Shown here in pieces: positions 11,641 to 25,104 of a stretch of DNA of 64,000 nucleotides. Each line of letters begins with the position of its first letter. Position 1 is the first letter of the stretch. The DNA is taken from positions 173,769,058-173,833,057 of the forward strand of contig NC_133769.1 in assembly GCF_003597395.2 (NCBI RefSeq), read 5' to 3'. The position numbers were made by a program, and so were the translations under genes. A model generated the notes under the pieces. That model saw only the letters and a list, made by a program, of their open reading frames with translations. It was not told the DNA's origin and made no database searches. The stretch comes from Chelonoidis abingdonii (Eukaryota; Chordata; Testudines; Testudinidae).

Positions 11641-12678
11641 TGCTATTGGAAGAACTCGATGTGAATTGACAATCCATGGAGAACAAGCAGTACCAGTAAT
11701 ACACAAAACTCTTACTTTTCATTCCAGGTCATTGAGACACCATCAAAACAAACAAGTGGGTTGTTTATGGAGAAAAAATTGCACAAAATGACAGAAGAGC
11801 CAAGAAAACTGGTAAATGTCCCCAAATAATATCAGACCTAGTGCACAAGCTGTTAGAGACTGGAGCAGACATTATGTCTGTACCTCTGTGTGTGCCTGTA
11901 TTTACTGCTGAAAGATACCAATATTTTTGGCAGAGATACTGTGTGTTTTTTAATAGATTTTTTTCTTTCTCCAACAATATAAATGCTCAGAGATAGGAGA
12001 CCAGCTCTGGCGTTGAGGGCATGGAGGGAGAGGAATTCACCAGTGGTATCAGTCAGATTTAAGAAAAAAAAAAGGTTTTTGAAAAAACTACAAGGACTGG
12101 TACTGCTACTAACGGAAACAGCAGGTTAGAGCTTTTAAAATCTGATTTGACTGAAGTCTTTGTCCATTCTTGTGGCAACAAAGGTCACTCTGGATTTACA
12201 CTGCTGTAACGGAGAGCAGAATTTGATGCTATGCTTTCAGTGTGTGTGTGGTGTGTCCAGCGAGAGTTCAGCTCCATTGCCATTATTAACATCTGTTTAA
12301 AACTAAATTAACTGGTTAAAATTAATTCACATAGCAATTGCTTTTTTAAACATGTAGGGGCTGTGAATGCCCCTCAAGCTCCCAAAGGGTGGAGGCTTCT
12401 AAAAAGCCCAATTCCTCTGTAATGGTAGAAGAAGGAATTTGCAGACACCTGTCTATGTCTTGCACCATTGGGGGTGGGGGGCGCAGAGAGAGTAGAAAAC
12501 CACCTGAAGTAGTAGGAAGAGCTGACTTTTTGTAAGTCGTGGTTTTTAATATGTGACAAATGTTAGATAGGTGCAGGTTCATTTTCATCATGTTTTAGTG
12601 GGTAAACAATAGAACAGTTATTTTAGCTGATAGATGCTTCTGGCATAAAATTACATTATCCAAAGCCAATCTTGGAAG

Positions 12679-12890
12679 CAGGGCCGGCTCCAGGGGTTTT
12701 GCCACCCCAAGCAGCCTAAAAAAAAAAAAAAAAGTCTCGATCTGCGGCAATTCAGCAGGAGGTCCTTTGCTCCCAGCAGGAGTCAGGGACCCTCCGCTGA
12801 ATTGCTGCCAAATACCTGAAAGTGCCACCCCGCTCCAGAGTTGCCGCCCCAAGCACATGCTTGATAAGTTGGTGCCTGGAGCCGGTCCTG
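12679..12890. mobile_element. hAT-type MITE with exact 8-bp TSD
   Basis: The 212-bp element has termini CAGGGCCGGCTCCAG and CTGGAGCCGGTCCTG and perfect 8-bp direct repeats CTTGGAAG (12671-12678, 12891-12898). It contains an A run at about 12718-12733. Confidence 0.92.
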
Positions 12891-13585
12891 CTTGGAAGAA
12901 GCAAAGCAGGCAACTACTTGGTGTCCAATAGTCAAAAACTCAGCTCACAAATTTTTAATTCATAGGCTGACCAACACACAGCCAGCTACAATCATCATCT
13001 CTCCCAGAAGCAGCACTGGATGAGAAGGCAATTCATCGCCTTTTCTTGCTAATAAATACACACACATTCATAGCCAAGAGGTTCTAGGGTTTAGCTTCTG
13101 TTAGATATCTAACATATGGATTCCAAATGCCCAGTCTGAACTCTGGGGCCCCACAAATCCTAGTCCTGGGCCTAATAGCAAATCTGTATGAGAGAGAGTA
13201 AGTAGAGAGTTTGAACCTTCAGGACTGAGCAGTCAACTAAAACCATAACTAACCAATTCAACGTTATAAGTCTATGTGGCACTCTGCAAGAGAAAAGAAC
13301 ACATTATCTCGGTCTGGCTAGCTGAATAGACAGACAACACAGAATGTACCAGGAGCTCTATCTGAGGTGTTTTTCTTTAAAAAAAGAATAGGTAGATGAT
13401 TCAACTTTTTTTAACATGGAATTCATACAAGAAAGTGTTTCTTCATCTGTATGTTTATTTTAACTTTAGGTTAATCCTATCATTTGTGGTTTTAATGCGA
13501 ACAGTTTGGTTTTGTGTTATGGGGATAAACAAGCTTGCCCATGAAAGACTGTAAGTACAGTTTAGGAAAATTAACCATAGGAAGG

Positions 13586-14369
13586 TGTCACAGTTACCAG
13601 GCTAACTGCACTTCTGGTCCCTCCTGGTCTCTTCGAGTGCAACCCGCTTCAAGTCTAAAGCCTTGGGCTGTCACCTCTTTTGCAATGTAATCACACAAAT
13701 CTCTCATTCTCAGACCTGGCCTTGGGTTGCAGTCCTTTGTATGTCAACCAGGATATACATCAGCAGGTCTGACTTAAGTCTAGACCCAGTGACTGACCAG
13801 CAAAGTGTTGTTTATTTTTAAAAAATAATTTTAGAGAAAATGTGTCTTAAAAACAATAAAACCTGCTGTGTGTATATCTAGCTTTCCCAATGAGGCTTAT
13901 CATTCCCTGGATCTGGGAAGGCCTAATTTCTTTAGACTCTCTCTGCAAAGAGTATGTGTGTCTCTCTCTCTCTCTGTGTGTCAGCCTATTTCCCTCCACA
14001 GCTAAGTGTTGCTGCTTCTACTGCTGAGAAGCACTTTTAAACTCTTTCTTTAGTGTTCTTTTGATCTCCAGCCTCTCAACCTGTCCAAACAGCTGTGTCA
14101 TTTTGACCTACAGCCTGGAATCGTGCCATTGTCTTGTAACTTCCCCTGATATCTGTTGGGAGCTTACTTATATGGAATCTTGTGATGACTTTCTGTTTAT
14201 TCTTCCCAGAGTCCCCTATTATGCTAGATCCATGCATTCATACAGGGCGGTATTATAATCCTAATAGACACTAACTTACCTTCCCTGCCCAGATCACGTA
14301 CCAGGTTAATAAAATTGTTACATCTCAGTATTCATAACATTATTACATAGCAGCTCCACATCTGTCACA
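13586..14369 (-). mobile_element. Solo LTR of an endogenous retrovirus-like element
   Basis: Read on the minus strand, this 784-bp unit begins TGTGACAGATGTGG and ends GGTAACTGTGACA, giving TG..CA ends with short inverted repeats. AATAAA signals and a GA/CA microsatellite lie inside. Flanks GAAGG (13581-13585) and GAAGC (14370-14374) may be a 5-bp target duplication with one change. No internal gag/pol/env sequence adjoins it, so it is a solo LTR. The family assignment is from memory. Confidence 0.7.
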
Positions 14370-14599
14370 GAAGCTATTCTGATTCTGGAAGATGAATGTT
14401 ATTTTGATTTCTCTCTTTAACACTCTCAGAAATATGACAGATTCAGTCTCAGTGACATTCTTTGACAACTTTATTTTAAGTCAGTGATAGAAATGACTAG
14501 TAAATTTGGCTCTCAACACTTTTTTTTTGGTACCATGCTACTAACATGCATAAATTTTCGCCTTTTGATTAGTTGACAGCTCAAGAGAAAACACAGAGC

Positions 14600-14705
14600 C
14601 CAATTTTGAAAACTCTTATTCAGGTGTGTAATCCCATTAACCTCAAGGGGACTACTTGCATCAGGAAAGTCTACATGCACGAGTAACGATTTTCAGGGCT
14701 GGGCA
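14600..14705. repeat. Palindromic Chompy-like MITE
   Basis: An inverted arrangement of CCCAATTTTGAAAACTCTTA and CGAGTAACGATTTTCAGGGC flanks a TCCCATTAACCTCAAGGGGA centre. This is typical of small fold-back MITEs of reptile and bird genomes. It is decayed. Confidence 0.5.
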
Positions 14706-15371
14706 TAGCATAGCAGTGAAAGTGTCCCAGTCTACATTCTCTCAGCAGAACAAGGGGGAAAAAAAGGTTATAATGTTTTTTTTCATGTATGTACAGTACA
14801 CTAGAAATAGAGGCCTTGAACATCTGCACCTGTTGCCTTAAAATGGGCCTTTTGGGATAGGCAGCCAAGGAGAATACTCCTTTTGGTGAGGGATAGTGTT
14901 CCCATCTCTCGTTACAATTCTCAACTTTTGTCTCATCCTATATTTTGAGGGAATTCTCTGGGACTGCATAAAACGTAACTCTAAATGGGGTTGGCATGTC
15001 TGTCTTGACTGAACATTAGCCAGGGCAGAACATAAAAGGGAGCATGCAAGCTTTTCTTGCAAGCTCTATTTCAAAGCTTAGCCACAGGAGAGAGAGGGGC
15101 CCATTGGGCTTTAGATTTTTCTCCAACAATTGTCTGTGTGATGCTCTGGGCCCTGTGTCCTTCTGCTCCTGACAACAGTGAGGAGGGGTAGGCCCTTCAC
15201 TATGTGCTCTCTTGGCATCTTTTTCTTTCATCCTACAAAACAGTGCCTCTTAAGGCTCTTTTGTGACACTGGGGTCCCCACTTCACATATGAATGTGAGC
15301 AGTGTGAAAACACAGCCTACCCCTCATGAGCCTGGATTGAGTAAGGGGCATGTAATGACCAGAGCTGGCCC

Positions 15372-16181
15372 TGTCAAGGTTTCTTTCCCCACTCTGAACT
15401 TATGGGTACAAATGTGGGGACCTGCATGGACACTTCTAAGCTTAATTACTAGCTTAGATCTGGTAACGTTGCCACCACCCAGAATTTCAGTGTCTGGGGC
15501 ACTTTCTGTCCCCCCAAAACTTTCCCCTCCCTGGGTAGCCTTGAGGGACTTCACCAATTCCCTGGTGAACACAGATCCAAACCCCTTGGATCTTAAAACA
15601 AGGAGAAATTAACCATCCCCCCTCCTTTCCCCCACCAAACCCTGGTGAGTCCAGATCCAATCCCCTTGGATCTTAAAACAAGGAAAAAGCAATCAGGTTC
15701 TTAAAAAGAAAGCTTTTAATTAAAGAAGGAAAAGGTAAAAATTATCTCTGTAAAATCAGAATGGAAAATGCTTTACAGGGTAATCAGATTCATATAGACC
15801 AGAGGGCCCTACCACCACTAGCCTTAGATTCAAAGTTACAGCAAACAGAGGTAAAATCCCTTCCAGCCAAAAGAAACATTTACAAGTTGAGAAAACAAAC
15901 ATAAGACTAACACGCCTTGCCTGGCTAATTACTTAGAAGTTTGAAACATGAAAGACTGATTCAGAAAGATTTGGAGAGCCTGGATTGATGTCCCGTCCCT
16001 CTCAGTCCCGAGAGCGAACAACAACAAAACAAAAAGCACAAACAGAGACTTCCCTCCACCAAGATTTGAAAATATCTTCTCCTCCTATTGGTCCTCTGTT
16101 CAGGTGTCAGTCAGGTTTGCTGAGCTTCTTAACCCTTTACAGGTAAAAGAGACATTAACCCTTAACTATCTGTTTATGACA
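15372..16181 (-). mobile_element. Solo LTR of an endogenous retrovirus-like element, turtle family
   Basis: On the minus strand this 810-bp unit runs from TGTCATAAACAGATAG to AACCTTGACA. I recall the same sequence as a common LTR in turtle assemblies. Possible 5-bp target duplication: GGCCC (15367-15371) and GGTCC (16182-16186). A short internal duplication carries CCCCTTGGATCTTAAAACAA twice (about 15580 and 15660). No viral coding sequence adjoins it. The open frames within it are not genes. Confidence 0.8.
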
Positions 16182-16879
16182 GGTCCCTTGCCTCTAAATC
16201 CTGATTGGCTAAAGGATGGAAGAAATCCTACACCTGACTTCTGGTTGCCATCCCACTTGTCACTGGAGGAGTGGAATATCACTCTGGAGCAGGAGCCTCA
16301 ACCCTGCCCAGGTAGGAGTGGGGGTTGGTGACAAGCTAGCTGGGGGTCAGTATGAGGCCAATCAATTGGCACAGGGACAATGCTGGGAGAAGGCTGCCAG
16401 CTTGATCAGAGAGCACATGGTTCAGGAGGACACAGAACTGAACACGGCCAGACGGTACCTGGGGCTAGATGTCAGGCCAGGGGGACACAGCCATAGCCAG
16501 GCTGGAACAGTGAATTGGACTCAGTGGAGGAAACCGTGACAAGCAGAGAGACAGACAGCAGAGGCTGGGATCCACCACTCTGAGCTTACACGGTACCCAA
16601 TCATCAGTGACGACCACGGACAAGAGGGATGTTGTTTTGGGACTAATGGACATAGAGTGGCTGTAGTGTTGACTGTTTGTTGTTCGATAGTGTTACTAGG
16701 TATATTTAAGCATTAGGGACACAGCATATTGTACTGCTGCTGGAGTTGTATGTGTGGCTCCCCATAGGGACCTCTGAATAGTCCTGGGTTTTGAGTTCTG
16801 TTGCTGCCCGGATAGTCATAGATGTTGCAATCTGATTGTCTTTGGTTCTGGGGTTAATTCCTGCCTTCCCAAACTCCAT

Positions 16880-17325
16880 GCTGGCTATGACCTGTCACCT
16901 TATTGTCCTCCAGGTGCTTACAAACTGACTGAAGTAGTTTGTTCCACTATCTTTCCAGCTGTGGAAGTTAAACTCACTGGTCTATAATTCCCTGGTTTCT
17001 CTCTGTTCCCCTTTTTAAAGATAGGTACTAAGATTGTCCTTCATCAGTCCTGTGGGCCCTCACCTGTTGGCCATGAGTTCTCAAAGATAATCGCTTTATC
17101 TAGTTCTTTAAGTACCCTAGGGTGAATTTCATCAGGCCCTACAAAGTTGACTATATCTCTGTTGCATAAACAGTCTTGCACCTGTTCTTCCCTGTTCTGG
17201 CTTGCATTCCTTCCCCCTTATTATTAATATGAATTGTGTTAAGAATAAGAAGAAATGTGTTATTCCTTTTAGTTAAGACTGAAGCAAAATAGGTATTAAG
17301 CATCTTAGTCTTATGCGCAAGCCTG
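16880..17325 (-). pseudogene. CR1-type LINE reverse-transcriptase fragment
   Basis: On the minus strand the sequence encodes PDEIHPRVLKEL, then IIFENSWPTGEGPQD, then PIFKKGNREKPGNYRPVSLT. This is the conserved start of the CR1/L2-class reverse transcriptase domain (FKKG and NYRPVSLT motifs). Stops and small deletions break the frame, for example just after GPQD and within the segment between KEL and IIFE. The fragment has neither the catalytic YADD-type motif nor the LINE 3' end. Confidence 0.82.
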
Positions 17326-18879
17326 TTTCCAAAAACTCAGGCAAATAAATTCTACCCACCCACTTCCTCTAAGAATAGAAAGTGAGAGTATCAATGATGT
17401 CATGAAATATATGTTTGTTTTTTAGTCTCTCTCAGTTTTGGTCTTAAGCTTAACAATATCCTTTGGAAGGAAGCAATGGAATGAATGACAGGCAGCAGAA
17501 CATCATTTTACCTTTTGATGTCCAGCGTGGCAAGAGATGACATTTTCTTTATAAGAGAAATCTCCTGTGAACATTTGCTCCAATCCTACAAAAATTTAGT
17601 GCCATCATTCACACCACTGTAGCCTCAAGGTCTGCCAGCACCTCTAACCGCCCCCTTACTTTCTAAGATTCATATAATTTTCCTGTACATATTCAACCCA
17701 AATTGAAAGTTGGCATGCATGTGCATATTACCATGACACTTCTCCCCCTGTCCATATATTTCTACTTAGTATTTCACAAGTGTTCATACAAACCAGTAAT
17801 TCTTTTTTCTCTCTTAAATTTTGCTGTTCCCTGAAAACTGGCAATATTTCAAGTAAAGCTTATCTCTTTTGACTAATATACATTTTTGTTTAGAAATAAA
17901 TAAATTCAGGTAAAGTCAGTATAAGTGTGTGCACTGACTCATTTTTACTGTATACTTAGCAAATGATTCACCCTTTATGGAGAAAATGCACAGCTTAATT
18001 GCAATTATATTTCATATGCTTTCCTAATATATTCCATCCCCATTTTAAGTCACGTGTTTTTCTTATTAAGGAATTTGTGCCTAGCCGTTCCTTAATTAAG
18101 ATTGCAGCTAAGTTGCTGTTCAAAGCTGAATTAATTTTGCTTCCTCTCTAGTTAATCAGATAGTCTTTGTGAATTTTCAAGTAATTATTATGTTAGAATT
18201 GATTAAACGGTTGAAGTTCAGTTTAAAATAAGTAACTTTTTATACTTCATTCATCTTCTTTATTTATTAGATCACTTTCCTTATTCCTTAGCATTCATGT
18301 GAGAAATGTTATGATATTGGTGAATACTGTACAGCATGGGAAGCCTTGGGTGTTTCTTTCTTTAATAAATTTCCCATACAGTACTTAAAATTTCCAATTC
18401 TGGAGACTGGCTGGCTCAGGGCATGGTAATCAAACATGCAGCTTTTCCTTGCCTGGTCACCGGTTCTAAGAGTAGATGGGGATTGTTGCCATTTGATGAT
18501 TGTAAGGGGCTAGTCTCAAAGTTCAGGGCAACTGCACCTGTATTTTCCCACAGTGGTCCGGCAAGGGCACTTGCTCTCAGACTTCCAGCTACCTAGCCAT
18601 TGCCTCTCTTGAGTGGGGACCTATACCCATCTCCTTCTGGCTGGGCTGGGGTATTTCCAGGCTGCACAGTTTCCCGCCTATACTGTGGTATCCCCAGCAG
18701 AGACAGGCTCTCCAAGGCCAGCTGTTTGCTTTCTCATCAGTGTTGGTTAACAGATGTCATTGCTACAGTTATAAAAGGTACCATGAAGCACTTTTTATAC
18801 ATGGCTTCTTTTATTCTTATGTTTAAAAGCATTACAGAGGAAATATATAAAAACAATTAAAAAGTATATGCATTCTAAT
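17326..18879. other. Intergenic DNA, no gene seen
   Basis: AT-rich. I see no supported gene or repeat family. Confidence 0.6.
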
Positions 18880-19828
18880 TAGGGTTTCCAGGTGTCCAGT
18901 TTTCTACTGGAAAGTCTGGTCGAAAAGGGTCCCTAGTGGCTCTGGTCAGCACTACTGACTGGGTCATTAAAAGTCTAGTTGGCCGTGCAGCGGGGCTAAG
19001 GCAAGCTCCCTTCCGGCCTGCTGTGGCTCCGTGTGGCTTCTGGAAGAAGCAGCATGTCCCCACTCTAGCTCCCTCATGTAGGGGCAGCCAGGGGGCTCCT
19101 CACACTGCTCCCCACCCAAGAGTCGGCTCTGCAGCTCTCACTGGCTGGGAACTGCGGCCAGTGCGAGCTGTGGAGGTGGTGCCTGTGGACAGGGCAGCAA
19201 GCAGAGGCACCTGGCCATGCCTCTCAATTGGAGCTGGAGAAGCAACATACCACTATTCTGGGAGCTGCTTGAGGTAAGCGCCACTCAGAGCCTGCACCTC
19301 TGATCCTCTCTCGTGCCCCCTCCTGCCCTCCGAACCCCACAATCACAGCCCAGAGCACACTCCTGCAACCCAAACCACTCATCTGCAGCCCCACCCCAGA
19401 GCCCACACACCCCCACGCCCAACCCCCTATCCCAGACCTGATCCCCGTCTTGCCCTCCGAACCCCTTGGTCCAAGCCTAGAGTCTGTACCCCCAGCCAGA
19501 GCCCTCACTCCCTCTCACAACCTTAACCCACTGCCACAGCCCAGAGTCCCCTTCTGCACCCAGAGCTCCTCTTTTCTGGTGGCACCCCTGATCTCCCACC
19601 CCCTAGCCAGAGCCCTCACCCCCTCCTGCACCCCAACCCCCTGATCCAGCCCAGTGAAAATGAGTGAGTCGGGGTGGGGAGAGCGAGTGACAGGGTGGGG
19701 GAATGGAGTGAGTGAGGGGCAGGGCCTCTGAGAAGGGGTGGGTCATGGGCAGGGCTTCGGAGGAGGAGTGGGGCAGGGGGCAGGGCAAGGGTGTTCAGTT
19801 TTGTGCAAGTAGAAAGCTGGCAACTCTA
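18880..19828. mobile_element. hAT-type transposon, GC-rich interior, exact 8-bp TSD
   Basis: The element begins TAGGGTTTCCAGGTGTCC and ends AAAGCTGGCAACTCTA, forming imperfect inverted termini. Perfect 8-bp direct repeats ATTCTAAT flank it (18872-18879, 19829-19836). The 949-bp interior is GC-rich with CCC-rich tandem-like text (CCCAGAGCCC, CCCTCCTGC). It shares the CTGGGAGCTGCTTGAGGTAA block and neighbouring sequence with the element at 51196, so the interiors are related although the termini differ. Confidence 0.92.
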
Positions 19829-19836
19829 ATTCTAAT

Positions 19837-21748
19837 AAGCTTACCAGAGGTCACTGCACCTCTGACAAGTATTCTGTGAGGAACTATCTTTCTGACCTCC
19901 CATCCAAGCGAGTTTCCTTGTGGTAACAAGTTCATCACAGTTTCAGCTCAGAACAAGCACCTAGTTTTATGAGGGCTCAGTAGGCCCAGTCTTTCCAACA
20001 TTACTCTAAGAACTGGGCCATTCTCTGGATCAAGGGTCCTGTCTGTTTGCTGGATCAAGAAAGAAGGCCTGAACCAGTTTAAAACCAGGCTATTTATCCA
20101 AAAGTCCTATCTCTGTCAGTCCCTGGAGAATCCAGTTTGAACTAGTATATATCCATACCTCTTCAGAGGGGAGTCTTCAAAGTATTTATAACAGAAGAAG
20201 TATAATAGCATCTTCCCTCCTATTAGAAAAGATACATACAATACCACAATAACACATACACAATCACATTTTAATACAATGGACCCTAAAGGTATTAACA
20301 TTAATTCAGTAAGGTTTATCTTAATTCCAGAAGGTTGGATCAGGATATTACAAGATATTTTCAATCTGTCTCAGCTACATTCTCAAGAGCTCAGCACCCA
20401 GCAGTTCCCATTATGAAATTTTAGGGCTGAAATTTTGACAGCTCAGCCTTCAGCCTGATGAATTAAAAAAAAAAAAAAATCTGGCTACTTACTTTGGTGC
20501 CTAAATGGAAACTGAGCTCTTTTTAAAATCTGGTCTTGATTCTGGGTACAGTGGGTTTTTTTTTTGTTTTTTTAGAAAATGTGGCCCTATGTGGCTTATG
20601 TTTAATGAGCTGATGGTGTCAGTCCAACTTCTGGTGGTGAGGGATCCAGCTTACAATATACGCCCAGGAGTGGCATGAATAAGCAGCAGAGGTTGAAGAC
20701 TGAAGCAACATGCAGGCAGAAACATCCTGTCACAACTAAAGATGATCCCATCAGCCCAAGGATGCCAAGCATATTGGCAAGGCATCACGGAGAAGTTTGT
20801 ACAGGTGCTGCTGTACCTATTAGATGCATAAATGGAGGATTTTAGATCTTCTAGACTTGTTAGACCTTTTGCAAAAATTGATTTTACATTTGGCTATGTG
20901 CTTTAAAAACTGATAATTATTTTGAATTTTAAAACTCGAAGATTAGATGCAAGTTTGTATGATGCAATTAATTAAAAGTACAAATCAAGCTCCACAGACA
21001 TTAAAAAGCCTTTTTGGAAGCAGATGTGATTTATAATCCCAATGGATGAAGTGACTGATTATTTCTGCAGTTATTTCTAATAATCCTGTAATATTTTTCA
21101 TCAGATAGAAAGTTGTTTTCCTATTTTGTATGCGAGAATGAGGTCCAGAGTGCTCTGCCCTTGTGTTGTGATCCTCCTCCCCCGATCCCACATCTTCCTA
21201 TTACAAGAATGTGTCGCTTTCTTGTTTAAGAAAGAAAAATGTATCAGATAAAATTTGTGTTTAGGAAGGATTTTAATCTCTAATGTATTTTAAAAAAAAA
21301 GTATAATGTTGGCAGAAAACCGTAAATCACGCTTATGTCATTCTCTAGATTGATTTTATGGAAGCTAGAGAGACGATCTTGCCAGGTATATGCAGTGATT
21401 TACAGAATACCAGTATAGACTATACATTTTAGATATACAATAGAATTTTAACCTTTCCTTCTGTTTGTGAATTATATATGTTAATCATTCTTAACCTGAG
21501 ATTTAGTCCTTGTCAATACATGAAATCCCAAATGGGATCTGTGCAGATTGGCTCACTTGATATTGTGTTGCAGATTACATAAGTCTTCTACTGTAGATAT
21601 GGTTACAAATCCAAAATTTGTTTTCCATGAATAATGTCTGATATTTGCGTAAAAGAATAACTCCCAATATTTGGAAAGCTGTGCCCCTTAAACAAATTAA
21701 AACCAACTGCATCCCCTGCAGTTCCACCATCTGATGATAAAAGCCTAC
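19837..21748. other. Intergenic DNA, no gene seen
   Basis: No supported gene. It includes an A run at about 20466-20479, a T-rich run at 20550-20572 and a faint GAGCTCAGCACCCAGCAG MITE-like segment at 20388. Confidence 0.5.
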
Positions 21749-22023
21749 GGGGTGCCAACTCTCACAATTTTATTGTCTGATATTTCGGGGTTTTTCCCCC
21801 CTTAAACACCCTACTGCTGGAATCAAGATTCTGCATGAGACTCACCGCTTTTTTGGGGGGCGGGGAACCTGGAAATGTGACCCCAGTGCACCTTAAATAC
21901 TCAGAAACTAGAAGTCAAAGAAAACTTATTCCCACATATATTATTTTAAAATAACCCTCATTTTGGGGGGCATCTTGACTCATGATTTTTAAAGGTTTGA
22001 GTTTGGCAATACCAATATCTTCC
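21749..22023. repeat. Possible old hAT-like MITE
   Basis: The termini GGGGTGCCAACTCTC and GAGTTTGGCAATACC are imperfectly inverted. The inside includes CATGATTTTTAAAGG. No target duplication could be resolved. Confidence 0.4.
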
Positions 22024-23180
22024 ATGGCTCCCACTCCATCCCCACTGTGGGAAACATTGATATAGATATTCATAATATCATCCTTCTGCTCCTATTTTAC
22101 ATGCTTTGAGCAGTGAAATAATTAACAATGCTGACATTTTAAATTATAATTGGCCTTTAATTAAGCACCCATGACTAAGGAAACTACTGCTTGAAAGCTA
22201 CAGTTATAGGCTCTCTGCAAACTCAGGAAGAGATTTCTGTATATTTCTCCATATTTTGAAGGCTCTCTTTGCAACCATAACAGCTAGAGAGAGACATTTT
22301 TGGAGTTTAGATTCTGGAGAACAATTAAGAGGTCTGTCAGTCTGTCTCCCGGTGCATGTGGGCAATGTCGAACACACAGGGAAATATTGGCTTAGAATAC
22401 ATTATTTCCATGCTTATTCCTGCTATTTTAGCTCATTCAGTGAAAGGTTCCCAGAAAATGATTACTAGGGAGATGGAAACACCCATGGAATGAGATAAAT
22501 GTTTAGCTGGGTGAATATGTGTAGAAATTGTTTGGGGGTATTCACCCAACTCGGGGTCTAGAGGGACAGAGAATCCATTCAGCTTTCAAGAACCGCCCTC
22601 TTATTCAAAATAAAACAAAACTCAAACACAGTTTTTTTGCATCCTGTGTGGCTGTTTCATGTATTTTCTTTGGTGCAAACTGAAGTGTGATTAAATTTGT
22701 GGATGATACTAAAATTAGAGAGAGAGAAAAGAGGGCAGAACCAAACTACCTTTTTGGTGTTATCTCCATGGAGCTGGTAGAGGACAAGGTCTATCCCAGT
22801 CTGTTCATTGTCTGTCCTCGTGCCTCCCTGTCGCCAGCTACTTACACTTACTTAATAGATAGTGGGGTGGCAAAGGACTGTGGCAGATAAAAATGGCTTC
22901 TGTTAGGCCCATGGGTACTGTGTAAGCAAAAGACTGAGAGTGCTCCTTCTGCAGTACTGCATCCCACTCTTCTTTGAGGATATTTCCTCCTTTCTACAAC
23001 TCTTGTGCTGCGTTGCCTAACAGCCAACATGGATTGGCACCATGTACACAACCATGGGTGCTACATACAGCAGTGGCTAGGGGATCTTGCTGACAACAGT
23101 GACCAGCAGAGCTCCCAGGGACATACATCTGTGCTTCTTGACTTACCTGTATACATCAGTGAAGGGTTGATCCTGTGTCT
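22024..23180. other. Intergenic DNA, no gene seen
   Basis: No supported gene or repeat. A short AAATTTGTGGATGATACTAA (22694) resembles a LINE reverse-transcriptase DDT motif but has no supporting context. Confidence 0.5.
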
Positions 23181-23370
23181 TAAAGTACCGGATTGGGACT
23201 TGAGACCGGGGTTCAGCTTCTGGCTCTACCACAGATTTCTTGTGTGATTCTAGGCAAGTAACTTAATCTTTCTATGCTTTAGTTCCACATCTGTAAAATG
23301 GGGATACTATTTCCTTTCTCGCCCTTTATTTTATTGTCTGTTTAGATTGCAGACTCAAGTGACTGTCTTT
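23181..23370 (+). repeat. MIR/CORE-SINE
   Basis: A good match in order: GTTCAGCTTCTGGCTCTACC (B box and arm), GTGTGATTCTAGGCAAGTAA, CTTAATCTTTCTATGC, then CATCTGTAAAATGGGGATA. It is one of the best-preserved MIR copies in the window. Confidence 0.85.
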
Positions 23371-25104
23371 CTATGTACATGCAAAGCAAATGGATACACA
23401 GTCTTGGTGCAAATAATAAAAGTGTATTCAATCCCCCACTTCCCCTGGCCACGGGATGGCTACCTAGTGATAGTGTGGGCAGTGTCCAGAAAGAAATCAA
23501 AAGATGACCTGCCAAAAATATCCAATTGCAGAGCTGGCACAAGCTGGCTTAATTAGAGTCCGGCTGTTCCAATATGAGCTCTTTCCATGGGGCCAATCAC
23601 AGATTGCTATAGGGAGATTGAGTAACCGAGGCTGGGAGGGAAGATGCCCACAAGAGTGTCTCAGTCTGAAGAAGTGATCCAAAAATGAAACGGTTCAGCA
23701 ATTGTGGCTCTGTAGTGATCCCCTCTGGCAGACACATGGAGTAGCGCTGATAAGCTCTAGCAGCAGCTGCCTGTAACTCTCCTCTGGCAGACCCAGGGAT
23801 GGCATCATCTGGGGGCTAGGATGAGGGAAATGGAGCAGACATTTAAAAAAAATAGTTATGAAATGAACTTGATTAAAATGATACATTGTGGGTAGAATCT
23901 TCTGATAGATCAGAAAGCCACAAAAGCCTTAGTGCCAATAAAACAAGAGGGGCTGTGGATAGGGGGAATGAGGGGCTAATACACAGTAGTTTCTATAGGC
24001 TATCTCAAAGAGAACACAGTCATTGGGATATGAATTATCTTAGCCCCCCAATCACAGAATTCCTGAAGCAGAACAGGCTACAATTACCCTCGGCAGCACA
24101 GGGATTAAGAATGAGATTGACAATGTATATACTAACCCTGCCATGGAAGTACTGAGCTCTGATAGCATTACTACTTTTGCATTTGTGTTCAGCCTAGGAA
24201 AGAACAGTAATTGAATATTATCAGATTGTAAATGGATGAAATGTTGAACCAAGAGTCCTGAGCTGTGTGAATTATGTCATCCTTTATTGCAGAGGCCCTA
24301 GGAGCTGCTTAATGCAGCATGTGAAAGGGGTTGCTCCTGTGATTTATTAGTAGGTAGTGTGTGTTTGATTTGTATTATGCTTATTTTTACATGTGGCACC
24401 ACAGAAAGATCACACTCTGTGAAGCCATGAGGGAACTGAACACTGAGTTATAAAGGAGCTGCTTGTGTGAATGCTGGACTCTGAATGTGGAACTTTAAAG
24501 CCCAAATATTTGTAACCAGCTTAGTCTGGGACTTCAGGGGAAGTGGAAAGGGTCCTGGGAACTGACAGGCAGCAAGTGAATGAGTGATAAGAGGGGCTTT
24601 TTTACTTGGGGAATGTACCTGGGATCTTTGTTCTTTTAAAAAGCAGAAGCAAGTGTGACTGGGACAAGGGTTTTTCTCAGGTATGCTTAGGGATCTACGT
24701 AGCATTATGGATCGGGGTGGGAGGCAGTTTTGATCCAACTTTAATGATTATTTTTGAAGGAGGGTGACTAACATCTCTGCTTCTCTGGGCCTTTGTAAAT
24801 TACAGGTATGATTGATTTTTCTCTTGCAGCTGAGGTTTGCCTTTCCTCTCATTATCCTAGGGCTTGGTGCCCAAGGCAACTTTTATTTTGTACTCTGTTT
24901 GCTCTTTCTCACACATCCCATTTGTGAGATGTTTTCCCATCTCTTCAGAGAAGGATGTTGCAAACAGCATTAAAACAAAGCAACCTACATTAAAGCCGGT
25001 GCTGCATTTTTTCATAATTTTTGGTATTTTTTCTTCTAGTTTGGTTCCCAGTTTTGCACCTCCCTCCTCCCCCAGCACCCCGGACTCTGACCACTTGATC
25101 ACTT
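23371..25104. other. Proximal upstream region of EPHA3, no gene seen
   Basis: No coding frame or repeat family recognised. It may contain distal promoter elements, but no specific site can be supported by eye. Confidence 0.5.

Noticed and set aside
15178..15612. 144-codon + strand open frame
   Set aside because: It overlaps the edge of the minus-strand solo LTR and has no recognisable protein features.
22687..22740. KFVDDTK-like peptide resembling a LINE reverse-transcriptase motif
   Set aside because: Only about seven residues match and the neighbouring sequence does not continue the domain.
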